49,953 nt of DNA from Thiovulum sp. ES (GTDB taxonomy: Bacteria > Campylobacterota > Campylobacteria > Campylobacterales > Thiovulaceae): the NCBI GenBank assembly GCA_000276965.1, contig AKKQ01000010.1, positions 1-49,953 of the forward strand. The letters run 5' to 3'. Each line of letters starts with the position of its first letter. The first letter of the stretch is position 1. Under the pieces are notes generated by a model. The model was not told where the DNA came from. It made no database searches and was given only the letters and a program-made list of their open reading frames with translations. A program made the translations under genes and the position numbers. Of this stretch, positions 18,662 through 26,028 are shown piece after piece.

Positions 18662-19390
18662 TTACAAATTTGAGAAATCAACTTTTGGCAAACTTGCAAA
18701 TCCAGGTTTTGCAAATAAATATCCCTGATAAAGAGAAATATCAATATTTCGTAGAAATTTAAACTCCTCTTCTTTTTCAACTCCCTCTGCTAGAACATCA
18801 ATTCCAAGTTCTAAGCAGACTTCACAAACTGCACGAACAACCGACTGTTTCGCACCATTTTTATGAATATCTCTAATTAAGTCAATGTCGAGTTTTAAAA
18901 CTTCTGGTTTTACATTTATTAACATATTTAATCCAGCATAACCTGAACCAAAATCATCAATGGCTATATTTACTCCATCTTGTTTAATAATATTTAAAAT
19001 ACTTGCGAGATGATTTTTGTTGTAAATCTCTTCATTTTCCGTAACTTCAATTATCAATTTCCGATGATCAAATCCGTATTGTTCGGCTTTAAGAAGTGTT
19101 CTCTCAATAAATTCACCACCATTAAAAGTTACAGCAGATGGAGAGAAGTTAAAATTTAACTCTGTATTGACTCCAAGTTTTTGAGCAAGTTCAATCGCTT
19201 TTTCTCGGCTATATTGGTCAAAAAGATTAAAATCGCATTTATCAACTTTGTCAAAAACCATATATGGAGGTTCTCCATCTCCACCTCGAATTAAAACTTC
19301 ATATGAGACAATTTTTTTCTCATCAATGTCTATAATTGGCTGAAAAGCATGAGAGATATTTATTTTTTGGAAATATTCTGGAAAAGTCAT
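18662..19390 (-). CDS. EAL-domain cyclic-di-GMP phosphodiesterase, coupled to BLUF photosensors
   Basis: A 242-residue stand-alone EAL domain. Catalytic signatures are present: EVLIR (the EAL motif as EVL), NFNFSPSA, the Glu of IIEVTENE, IDDFGSGYAGLN with the metal-binding Asp pair, KLDIDLI with the catalytic Lys, and AEGVE. All look competent, so hydrolysis of c-di-GMP is expected. The frame is open to 19402, but ATG at 19390 has GGAGG six bases upstream and overlaps the upstream BLUF stop as ATGA, so it is the preferred start. It has no sensor domain of its own. With two BLUF proteins directly upstream, light control through protein-protein contact is the natural inference. Confidence 0.92.
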   Translation of the reverse strand: MTFPEYFQKINISHAFQPIIDIDEKKIVSYEVLIRGGDGEPPYMVFDKVDKCDFNLFDQYSREKAIELAQKLGVNTELNFNFSPSAVTFNGGEFIERTLLKAEQYGFDHRKLIIEVTENEEIYNKNHLASILNIIKQDGVNIAIDDFGSGYAGLNMLINVKPEVLKLDIDLIRDIHKNGAKQSVVRAVCEVCLELGIDVLAEGVEKEEEFKFLRNIDISLYQGYLFAKPGFASLPKVDFSNL

Positions 19391-19818
19391 TGTAGCCTCC
19401 ATTTGCCTTTTAAAAAAGCATTTAACAGTTTTTTTGATCTACCTTTTGAAATATCGGCAATACATTTCCCGTCAGAGAAAAAATCATTCATTCCATCAAG
19501 TTTTTCAATATCTTCTTTTTCTAAATGAGCATAACCCATTGACCAATTTTCAAAATCTCTTTGATAAATACTTTCTGAGATTATCTCAACAATATTTGTG
19601 TGTCGTTCATCATATTTGATTTTCTCAAAAAGTTCAGAAACATCTTTTTCGCTACCTTCGAGAACTTGAAAGAAGCTACCGTTTTCATAGAGTAGCATTC
19701 CCGTTATATTTAAATCTCTATTTTTCTCTTTGGCTTTTTTAAGCATTTCTAAAATTTTTTCTTGTGAAAAATGTTCAACTTCTCGACTTGCATATATTTT
19801 GTGAATGAGATTTTCCAT
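19387..19818 (-). CDS. BLUF blue-light photoreceptor protein 1
   Basis: A 143-residue single-domain BLUF (flavin-binding blue-light sensor). Key positions are visible: Tyr9 in IYAS, the Asn five residues before ITGMLLY, the Gln in FFQVLEG, and FENWSMGY, carrying the Trp/Met pair that reports the light state. The last 40 residues are a helical tail containing DFFSDG. The gene overlaps the EAL gene by four bases, so the two are translationally coupled. The photoreceptor probably controls EAL activity. The ATG at 19818 follows GGCGGAG. Confidence 0.93.
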   Translation of the reverse strand: MENLIHKIYASREVEHFSQEKILEMLKKAKEKNRDLNITGMLLYENGSFFQVLEGSEKDVSELFEKIKYDERHTNIVEIISESIYQRDFENWSMGYAHLEKEDIEKLDGMNDFFSDGKCIADISKGRSKKLLNAFLKGKWRLQ

Positions 19819-19890
19819 TGTGAAGAACTCCGCCCTATGGTTTTCGGCACGTGTGCTAAATTGCCAAATTTTTATCCGATTCTAACAAAA
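19819..19890 (-). other. 72-base spacer between the BLUF genes with a G+C-rich patch
   Basis: On the minus strand this spacer contains a patch (about 19825-19862) that is richer in G and C than its surroundings. GGCA...TGCC arms could pair just before the GGGCGGAG ribosome-binding site of BLUF 1. It could be a small leader structure, but I match it to no known riboswitch. Confidence 0.25.
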
Positions 19891-20322
19891 TTATTTGATC
19901 AGAATATGCTCATTTTCAACAAAAGCACAAACAAGTTTTTTAGCTCTTTCTAAACTCATGTCTTCAATTCCGTTAAATTGAAAAAAATCTTCCATTCCTT
20001 TAATCTTTTCAATATCAACTTTTCTTAGAATTGTGTACCCCATAGACCAATCACTAAAATACCTTTTATCAGTATGTTCAATAAAAACTGTTTTCACTTC
20101 TTTATGTCGATTATCTAATTTTATTCTCTCATAGAGTTTCATTGTTTCATCTTTTTCACCCTCGAGAACTTGAAAATAGTATTCATCGAGATGTAAAAGC
20201 ATTCCTGTAATATCAAGATAGAAATTATTTTTCTGAGACTGTGCAACCATCTGAATAAAATCTTTATTCGAGAGCTTTTCTGTCTCCTTGCTACTATAAA
20301 CTAAACGAACAATTTTTTCCAT
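19891..20322 (-). CDS. BLUF blue-light photoreceptor protein 2
   Basis: A second 143-residue BLUF protein, clearly paralogous to the one downstream and of identical length. Conserved residues: Tyr9 in VYSS, the Asn five residues before ITGMLLH, the Gln in YFQVLEG, and FSDWSMGY. The C-terminal tail has EDFFQFNG and a RAKKLVCAF helix resembling SKKLLNAF of the other copy. It is the first gene of the BLUF-BLUF-EAL cluster, 72 bases upstream of BLUF 1, with AAGGAG before its ATG. Sequence divergence between the copies suggests an old duplication and different roles or a heteromeric sensor. Confidence 0.92.
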   Translation of the reverse strand: MEKIVRLVYSSKETEKLSNKDFIQMVAQSQKNNFYLDITGMLLHLDEYYFQVLEGEKDETMKLYERIKLDNRHKEVKTVFIEHTDKRYFSDWSMGYTILRKVDIEKIKGMEDFFQFNGIEDMSLERAKKLVCAFVENEHILIK

Positions 20323-20354
20323 AAAAAAACTCCTTCTATTAAATTAATTTAAAA

Positions 20355-21656
20355 TTATAACAATTTGGAAATTCCATCAAAAGCAACATTTGTCATGAAA
20401 TCAATCTCATCTTTTTTGATAATTAGAGGAGGCATAAAATAGACAATATGCCCAAGAGGTCGAAGAAGAACCCCATTTTTCAAACCATGCTTGTAAATTT
20501 TTAGTCCAACTCTCTCTTCCCACTTGTAGCCTTTTAATTCAACTGCTCCAACCATACCTTGCTGTCGAACCTCTTTAACATTTGGAAGAGTTTTAAATTT
20601 TTCCAAACTTTCTGAGAGATAGTCAATTTTTTCTTGTAAATTTTCGATGATATTCTCATTTTCAAAAATATCAAGAGTTGCATTTGCAGCGGAACAGGCA
20701 AGAGCATTTCCTGTATAGCTATGAGAGTGAAGAAAAGATTTCATCTCTTTGTAATCACAATAGAATTCTCGATAAACATCATCAGTTGTTAAAACAAGAG
20801 ACATTGGTAAATATCCTCCCGTCAAACCTTTTGAAACAATCATAAAATCTGGAGAAACCCCAGCATGTTCAAGTGCAAACATTTTTCCAGTTCGTCCAAA
20901 TCCAGTGGCGACCTCATCGGCAATAAAATGAATTCCAAACTCTTTAGTGAGCTTCTTAATTTCGATGAGGTACTGCGGATGATACATGTTCATAGACCCC
21001 GCACACTGAATAAGTGGTTCAAGAATAATTCCAGAAATCTCAGAGCTTCTCTCTTCTAAAACTTTTCTTAACTCGGCAATAGGCTTCCAAATAGATTCCT
21101 CTTTTTGGTCAAAAGGAACTGGAACTTGAATTGAACGAATCATTATTTCACTATAAGTCTGTTTATAGAGTTCCACATCACCAATAGCTAAAGCTCCAAG
21201 AGTTTCACCATGATATGAATTTTTAAGAGAGATAAAAAATGGTCTTGTTTCACCTCTGTTTTTATGATAGTGAAAACTCATTTTTAGTGCAACTTCAACT
21301 CCAGCAGAACCATTATCCGCAAAAAAGACTTTGCTTAAACCATCTGGTGCAATCTTTAAAACTCTCTCCGAAACTTTGACTGCTTGTTCATGTGTAAAAC
21401 CTGCAAGAATTACATGTTCGAGAGTTTGGAGTTGTTCTGTAATCTTTGAATTTATATACTCATTGCTATGTCCAAAAAGATTTACCCACCAAGAGCTTAT
21501 CGCATCAAGATATCTGTTACCGTCAAAATCTTCTAAGTAGAGACCCTTTCCGCTTTTTATAGGAATCATTGGTAAAAATTCATGATCCTTCATCTGTGTG
21601 CATGGATGCCAAACCGTCGCTAAATCTCTTTCAACAAATTCACTATTTCTTCTCAA
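20355..21656 (-). CDS. bioA: Adenosylmethionine-8-amino-7-oxononanoate aminotransferase
   Basis: A 433-residue class III PLP-dependent aminotransferase that makes 7,8-diaminopelargonate in biotin synthesis, using SAM as amino donor. Visible features: VWHPCTQMKDHE near the N-terminus (typical of BioA), SWWVNLFGHSN, the PLP-pocket DNGSAGVEVALKM, FIADEVATGFGRTG with the cofactor-binding Asp, and the Schiff-base Lys in VSKGLTGGYLPMSL. Length is normal. The start is TTG at 21656, only a few bases after the motB stop, so it is probably cotranscribed with motB although unrelated in function. No other bio gene is in the window. Identification is secure. Confidence 0.95.
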   Translation of the reverse strand: MRRNSEFVERDLATVWHPCTQMKDHEFLPMIPIKSGKGLYLEDFDGNRYLDAISSWWVNLFGHSNEYINSKITEQLQTLEHVILAGFTHEQAVKVSERVLKIAPDGLSKVFFADNGSAGVEVALKMSFHYHKNRGETRPFFISLKNSYHGETLGALAIGDVELYKQTYSEIMIRSIQVPVPFDQKEESIWKPIAELRKVLEERSSEISGIILEPLIQCAGSMNMYHPQYLIEIKKLTKEFGIHFIADEVATGFGRTGKMFALEHAGVSPDFMIVSKGLTGGYLPMSLVLTTDDVYREFYCDYKEMKSFLHSHSYTGNALACSAANATLDIFENENIIENLQEKIDYLSESLEKFKTLPNVKEVRQQGMVGAVELKGYKWEERVGLKIYKHGLKNGVLLRPLGHIVYFMPPLIIKKDEIDFMTNVAFDGISKLL

Positions 21657-21658
21657 AT

Positions 21659-22444
21659 CTAAAAATCCTTTACTTCATATCCTGCATCGAGGATTGTTTT
21701 CTTTGCACTATTTTTTGACTCTTTCTTTTTTCCGATAAATCTAATTTCAACTCGTCGGTTTTTTTCACGACCTTCAGGAGTTTTATTTGTTGCAACTGGT
21801 CTATATTCACCAAAACCTGCGCCGTGTGCTTTTGCAGGATCAACTCCATTTTCAACAAGCTCTTTAACCACTGAAATTGCTCTTGCTGCTGATAAATTCC
21901 AATTGTCTGAATAAGGTGAAGCTTTTACAGGAATATTGTCTGTATAACCCCGAACAGAAACTTCTACATCTTTTGGAAACTCTGTGATAATTTGCGAAAC
22001 TCTCTTCAAGAAAAGAAATGAATCATCACCAACAATTTCAGCACTCCCATTTTTAAAAAGTAGTGAAGATGGTAGCGAAATCATAAACCCATCTTCAGCA
22101 TCTTCAACAGTAATTGCTGGACCACCACCATTGTCAATAAATTCGTTTGCCTCAATAACAGTTGCTGAAATCCTATTTACAGCATCAGATGTCTCATCTT
22201 GATTCTCTAGCGGAACAGCAAATTGTTGTCGTAAGTGTGAAACTTCTGTTTGTATTCCACCTTCTAAAACCGACATCGCTCCGTTTAGAGAACCAATAGC
22301 TTCCGCAATTTTATTTCTATCCATTGTGGACATAGACAGCAAGAGAACGAAGAATGTCAGCAGGAGACTCATCAAATCCCCAAAAGCTGCTAACCAGCCT
22401 GGAAGACACTTCGGACAATTACACTCTTGTTTCTTTTTTCCCAT
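21659..22444 (-). CDS. motB: MotB-family flagellar stator protein (OmpA-like peptidoglycan-binding)
   Basis: A 261-residue protein with one membrane segment (about 18-40) holding the ion-path Asp23 in FGDLMSLLLTFFVLLLSMST. A periplasmic plug and linker lead to a C-terminal OmpA-like domain (NWNLSAARAISVV, GFGEYRPVATNKTPEGREKNRRVEIRF) that anchors the stator to peptidoglycan. The short cytoplasmic N-terminus has three closely spaced cysteines (CNCPKC). motA, which normally precedes motB, is not here: the upstream gene is comM. The protein may be one of several MotB paralogues, or pair with a distant motA. Family is secure. Confidence 0.88.
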   Translation of the reverse strand: MGKKKQECNCPKCLPGWLAAFGDLMSLLLTFFVLLLSMSTMDRNKIAEAIGSLNGAMSVLEGGIQTEVSHLRQQFAVPLENQDETSDAVNRISATVIEANEFIDNGGGPAITVEDAEDGFMISLPSSLLFKNGSAEIVGDDSFLFLKRVSQIITEFPKDVEVSVRGYTDNIPVKASPYSDNWNLSAARAISVVKELVENGVDPAKAHGAGFGEYRPVATNKTPEGREKNRRVEIRFIGKKKESKNSAKKTILDAGYEVKDF

Positions 22445-22504
22445 AAAAACAACTCCATTTCAATATTCCGCAATTATATTAAAAGTTGTTTGCAAAAGAT
22501 TTTC

Positions 22505-24022
22505 TTAAGATGAATTTCGACGACGGTATGAGAAAGCCTCTAAAATATGGGATTTTTCAATATCTTTAGCGGAATCTAAGTCAGCAATTGTTCGAGCTAC
22601 TTTTTTAACTTTATTCATTCCTCTCAAGCTTAAACCAAATCTTTCTGAACCTCGTTTTAAAACTTCTAAACCTCGTTCAGAAATTCGCGAAAACTGTTCT
22701 AAATCTCTCTCATCAAGACGACCATTTAATTTAGTTTGTCCTCGCTCAATCTGTTTATAAAAAGCTTCAAGCATTTTTCCAAAAATCTCATTTGAAGTAA
22801 TTCCGCCTTTGTCTTCAGGGGAGACCTCATCCATCGCAACATATAAATCAATTCGATCCCAAAAAGGTTCAGAAAGAATATTTTGATATTTTCGGATTTC
22901 ATAATCGGTGCATCGGCAACTTTTTGTTTTACTCATCAAATATCCGCACGGACAAGGATTCATTGCACCGACAAAAAGAAAATCTGCGGGATATTCAATT
23001 TTAGAATTTACTCTAGAAATCAAAATAGAGTAATCTTGTAGTGGTTCTCTCATCGCTTCTAAAATCTGTTTTGTAAAATGTGGGAGTTCATCAAAAAATA
23101 GAATTCCAGAATTTGCCATTGAGACTTCACCAATTTTTGCTGTTCGAGTTCCACCTCCAAAAATACTGCCTTTACTTGCTGTGTGATGAGGTGATCGGAA
23201 AGGTCTTTTTGGCAGAAAATTTGGATTCTCTCCATTTAGTGCCTCAAATTTTGCAATATCGAGAATTTCATCTTTTTGAAGTGGCGGTAAAACATACTGC
23301 AATCTTTTTGCAATCATGCTTTTTCCACTACCTGGCGAACCCTCTAAAATCATATTGTGGAGTCCAGAAACCGCAATTGTTGAAGCTCTTTTTGCAACAT
23401 TTTGACCAAAAACCTGATCAAAATCGAGCGGAAATTCTCGAATAAAGTGAAATGATTTTTCAAAAATTTTCATGCTTTCACTACTTAACTCGTTTCCAAT
23501 TGTTGGTTTCAGAGTTACTATTCCTTTAAAATGATCAACAGCTTCTGCAATTGTCCCAACTCCGTAAATTTCAATATCTGGTATTTGAGAAACTTTTGAA
23601 ACTGATGCTTTTGGAATGAGAACTTTTTTGATTTTATTTTCTCGTTTGAGTGAAAGGATTGCGGGAAAAATTGCATTACTATCTTTTACACTTCCATCTA
23701 AACCAAGTTCGCCAAAAATGTGCCAATCAGAAAAATCAACCTCATCGTCATCAAACATAGCAATTAGTAGTGCAATTCCCAAATCAAAATGAGAACCACT
23801 TTTTTTAATTTCTGAGGGCGATAAATTTATTGTAATTACTTTTGGAGGTAGTCTAAAACCACTTTCTGAAATTGCTGAGCGGACTCTTTCAACAGACTCT
23901 TTTACTTCACTTGATGCAAGTCCAACTAAATTTATTCTTGGTAATCCTCGCAGAAAATTTACTTCAATTGAGACCTCATCAGCATTTAAATCGCGAATTG
24001 TTGCGGAGAGAGATTTTTTCAA
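22505..24022 (-). CDS. comM: ComM/YifB-family magnesium-chelatase-like AAA ATPase
   Basis: A 505-residue protein with an N-terminal Lon-protease-like fold (about 1-165, no catalytic Ser/Lys pair expected) and a chelatase-type AAA core. Walker A is GSPGSGKSM and Walker B is ILFFDELPHF. The family signature MNPCPCGY and the Cys pair in KSCRC follow, then a C-terminal helical lid (GLSLRGMNKVKKVARTIADL). ComM homologues in Haemophilus and Vibrio are hexameric helicases that extend heteroduplex DNA during natural transformation. The start is TTG at 24022. This is relevant to the candidate uptake motif found across the window; the link is inferred. Confidence 0.93.
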   Translation of the reverse strand: MKKSLSATIRDLNADEVSIEVNFLRGLPRINLVGLASSEVKESVERVRSAISESGFRLPPKVITINLSPSEIKKSGSHFDLGIALLIAMFDDDEVDFSDWHIFGELGLDGSVKDSNAIFPAILSLKRENKIKKVLIPKASVSKVSQIPDIEIYGVGTIAEAVDHFKGIVTLKPTIGNELSSESMKIFEKSFHFIREFPLDFDQVFGQNVAKRASTIAVSGLHNMILEGSPGSGKSMIAKRLQYVLPPLQKDEILDIAKFEALNGENPNFLPKRPFRSPHHTASKGSIFGGGTRTAKIGEVSMANSGILFFDELPHFTKQILEAMREPLQDYSILISRVNSKIEYPADFLFVGAMNPCPCGYLMSKTKSCRCTDYEIRKYQNILSEPFWDRIDLYVAMDEVSPEDKGGITSNEIFGKMLEAFYKQIERGQTKLNGRLDERDLEQFSRISERGLEVLKRGSERFGLSLRGMNKVKKVARTIADLDSAKDIEKSHILEAFSYRRRNSS

Positions 24023-24080
24023 AACACTAACTTTTTTTTGGAATTTTAAGATTCTAACAAAGGAGTATTTTTTGAAGAGT

Positions 24081-24100
24081 TGTCGGAAAAAAATCCGACA
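24081..24100. terminator. GTCGGA/TCCGAC hairpin between comM and nuoJ-like gene
   Basis: TGTCGGA and TCCGACA form a perfect stem around a six-A loop just after the nuoJ-like stop (minus strand). There is no T run after the stem in either direction. It could still end transcription or process RNA. Confidence 0.5.
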
Positions 24101-24106
24101 AAATAA

Positions 24107-24553
24107 TTAAACTCTTTTTTTAGAAATAGAGATGACTTTTACAGAACCATAAATTAGAGATGAGACAATTACTGCAAAAACAACAAGTAGTTCTGATGGA
24201 AATTGAGTTTGTGAAGTTAATTCGCCAGAACCTTCAGGCAAATTTGTAAGAATTGCATATGAAATAACACCAACAAAAAGAGTCAAGCTAAAAATTTCAA
24301 ATGGTGAAGTTTCGCCTTTTGGTAAGACATTCCCAACAAGTGATAGACCAAAAAGCATTAAAACCGCAATTCCACCAGTATAAATAAAAATTTGGAGAAA
24401 GCCTAAAAGTTGCAACTCCATTGAAATGTAGTAAATTCCAAGAAGAAACATCATTCCCGAAAAAGTCAAAAGAGCAGTAACACTTTTTTCTGTAAGAAGA
24501 GAAATAACAGCTAAGATTGGCACAGCAATTAGCAATAGAATTTCTATATTCAT
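24107..24553 (-). CDS. nuoJ: NADH-quinone oxidoreductase subunit J-like membrane protein
   Basis: A 148-residue membrane protein with about five hydrophobic segments. The stretch LLGFLQIFIYTGGIAVLMLFGLSLVG is the diagnostic NuoJ signature, carrying the pi-bulge helix of complex I. Length is slightly short for NuoJ (usually 160-200), mainly at the C-terminus. No other nuo subunit is near: it stands alone between comM and an ion-channel gene, with GTCGGA hairpins at both ends. It may be a relocated true complex I subunit, a spare paralogue, or part of another antiporter-type complex. Family is fairly secure; membership in complex I is not shown. Confidence 0.75.
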   Translation of the reverse strand: MNIEILLLIAVPILAVISLLTEKSVTALLTFSGMMFLLGIYYISMELQLLGFLQIFIYTGGIAVLMLFGLSLVGNVLPKGETSPFEIFSLTLFVGVISYAILTNLPEGSGELTSQTQFPSELLVVFAVIVSSLIYGSVKVISISKKRV

Positions 24554-24623
24554 AAAAAACCTTTTTTTAATATTTTCCGTAATTTACTATTTTTTTTAAT
24601 TAAAAAGCGATTCTTTAAAACTT

Positions 24624-24641
24624 TGTCGGAAAAATCCGACA
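24624..24641. terminator. GTCGGA/TCCGAC hairpin downstream of the ion-channel gene
   Basis: TGTCGGA-AAAA-TCCGACA is identical over 18 bases to the hairpin at 13837. It lies five bases after the stop of the minus-strand channel gene and upstream of the nuoJ-like gene, so it probably separates the two transcripts. Confidence 0.6.
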
Positions 24642-24645
24642 GAAT

Positions 24646-25446
24646 CTACTTTCTTTGTAGCGACTCTTTTAAAAGTTGTTTGACTTCTGCTAACTCTTTT
24701 TCAATTCTTACAAGTTTTTCATGATCTTCATCAATTTTCCTTTTTTCATCACTCTTGCTTTTTTCTCGCAAAGACTCCATTTCTCCAATAATTACGGCAA
24801 CAAAAAGATTGAAAAAAACAAATGCTGTAATTATGATGAATGAGACAAAATATATCCAGTAAATTGGGCTTATTGCCATAGCTTCATACATGACATCTGT
24901 CCAGTCTTCAAAAGTGAGAACTCGGAAAAGTGTTAGCATCGAAACAAAAAGATTCTCCCAAAGTCCAGATGGGGCTTCTACAAAAAGGAAAGAGCCAATA
25001 ACACCATAAACATAAAATATAATAAACATAAGAACAACAATGTCAATAATTGATGGAATTGCACCAATAAGCATGTCAATAATATTTTTTAATTCTGGTC
25101 TTGAGTTGAAAAGTCGCAAAACTCTGAAAAGTCGTAAAAGCCGAGCAATCATAATAAATTCGCTCTCATTTATTGGTATCAGTGTTACAACAACAATAAT
25201 AAAATCAAATACATTCCAACCACTTTTAAAGAAGTCTTTTCCATCAACTGTAATTTTTATCACAACTTCAAATAGAAAATATAGAGTAATAAAAAGGTCG
25301 AGATAGAACCACCAATTTTCAAAAGTAGTTTCTATTTCGTGAGATGTTTTTAAGCCAAGAACAACTGCATAACCAATTATGATAAAAGTTGTGAGGTTTG
25401 AAAACCACCGAGACTGACGAAATTCGTATAATTTTGCTAGGGACAA
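24646..25446 (-). CDS. Bacterial voltage-gated cation channel (NaChBac/Nav family)
   Basis: A 266-residue six-transmembrane channel subunit that would form a tetramer. S1-S3 lie at about 15-110. S4 carries Arg at every third position (ARLLRLFRVLRLF), the voltage sensor. S5, the pore loop and S6 follow (FVFFNLFVAVIIGEM). The selectivity filter is TFEDWTD; sodium-selective NaChBac and NavAb have TLESW-type filters without the extra acids, whereas Ca-channel domains and the CavAb mutant carry added acidic residues. The charged C-terminus (about 225-266) has heptads typical of the tetramer coiled coil. The start is TTG at 25446 with GGAGG seven bases upstream. It is a single gene. Channel identity is secure; ion selectivity is inferred. 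Confidence 0.93.
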   Translation of the reverse strand: MSLAKLYEFRQSRWFSNLTTFIIIGYAVVLGLKTSHEIETTFENWWFYLDLFITLYFLFEVVIKITVDGKDFFKSGWNVFDFIIVVVTLIPINESEFIMIARLLRLFRVLRLFNSRPELKNIIDMLIGAIPSIIDIVVLMFIIFYVYGVIGSFLFVEAPSGLWENLFVSMLTLFRVLTFEDWTDVMYEAMAISPIYWIYFVSFIIITAFVFFNLFVAVIIGEMESLREKSKSDEKRKIDEDHEKLVRIEKELAEVKQLLKESLQRK

Positions 25447-25584
25447 AAGCTTCCTCCAAAAAATTTTAAAATTATTCGTGGAAATCTATCAAAATTCTTT
25501 TTTAAAAACTATTTCAAACTTTTAAATGTTAGCACTTTTTGTTATTCTTTCACCACAAAAATATTTTAAAGATTACAAGTAAAA
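25447..25584. promoter_or_regulatory. Divergent promoter region, ion channel versus unknown gene
   Basis: 138 AT-rich bases between divergent genes. The only clear element is the channel gene's GGAGG on the minus strand. The plus-strand gene has no strong ribosome-binding site. Confidence 0.3.
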
Positions 25585-26028
25585 ATGAAAACTCTCGAAA
25601 ATATGTCTTTTTATGATAAGTTAGTTTATGCTTTTCGTGAAATTCTTCTCTATCATCATGACTCTTTAGAGTTTCGTGCAAAAATGTATACCGTACCGAT
25701 TCTCGCAAATCCTGATGGTGGAGATTGTGAAATGGAGAAAGTTTCGCAAATGGCAAAAGAGATCTATCCAAAATCAAGAAATAGAAGAAATGCTTTACTC
25801 CTTACAATTAAAGAGTATATTGATAAAGCGGTTGAGCCAAATGGTCTAGGAATTGATGAACTGATTTTTGATCTTGAAAAAGATCTTAAACGAAAAAGTA
25901 GATTTTCTCATAAAATTCATATTGAGCATATTGAAAAACTTATTGAATGCACAACCGAAGAGAATTCAAAAATTTATCAAAGTCGTATTCTTTCACTATT
26001 TACTAAATTAAAAAAGAGTTTCTCTTGA
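25585..26028 (+). CDS. Unknown 147-residue cytoplasmic protein
   Basis: I do not recognise a family. The protein is soluble and mostly helical, with no signal peptide or membrane segment. It has a tryptophan-free, charged sequence, a short loop PILANPDGGDCE near residue 38, and a basic Lys/Arg-rich middle (YPKSRNRRNALLL). It overlaps the next gene by four bases (TTGA), so it is coupled to a membrane sensor-like protein and may be its cytoplasmic partner. That is an inference from position only. Codon use looks like its neighbours, so it is likely native. Confidence 0.6.
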   Translation: MKTLENMSFYDKLVYAFREILLYHHDSLEFRAKMYTVPILANPDGGDCEMEKVSQMAKEIYPKSRNRRNALLLTIKEYIDKAVEPNGLGIDELIFDLEKDLKRKSRFSHKIHIEHIEKLIECTTEENSKIYQSRILSLFTKLKKSFS

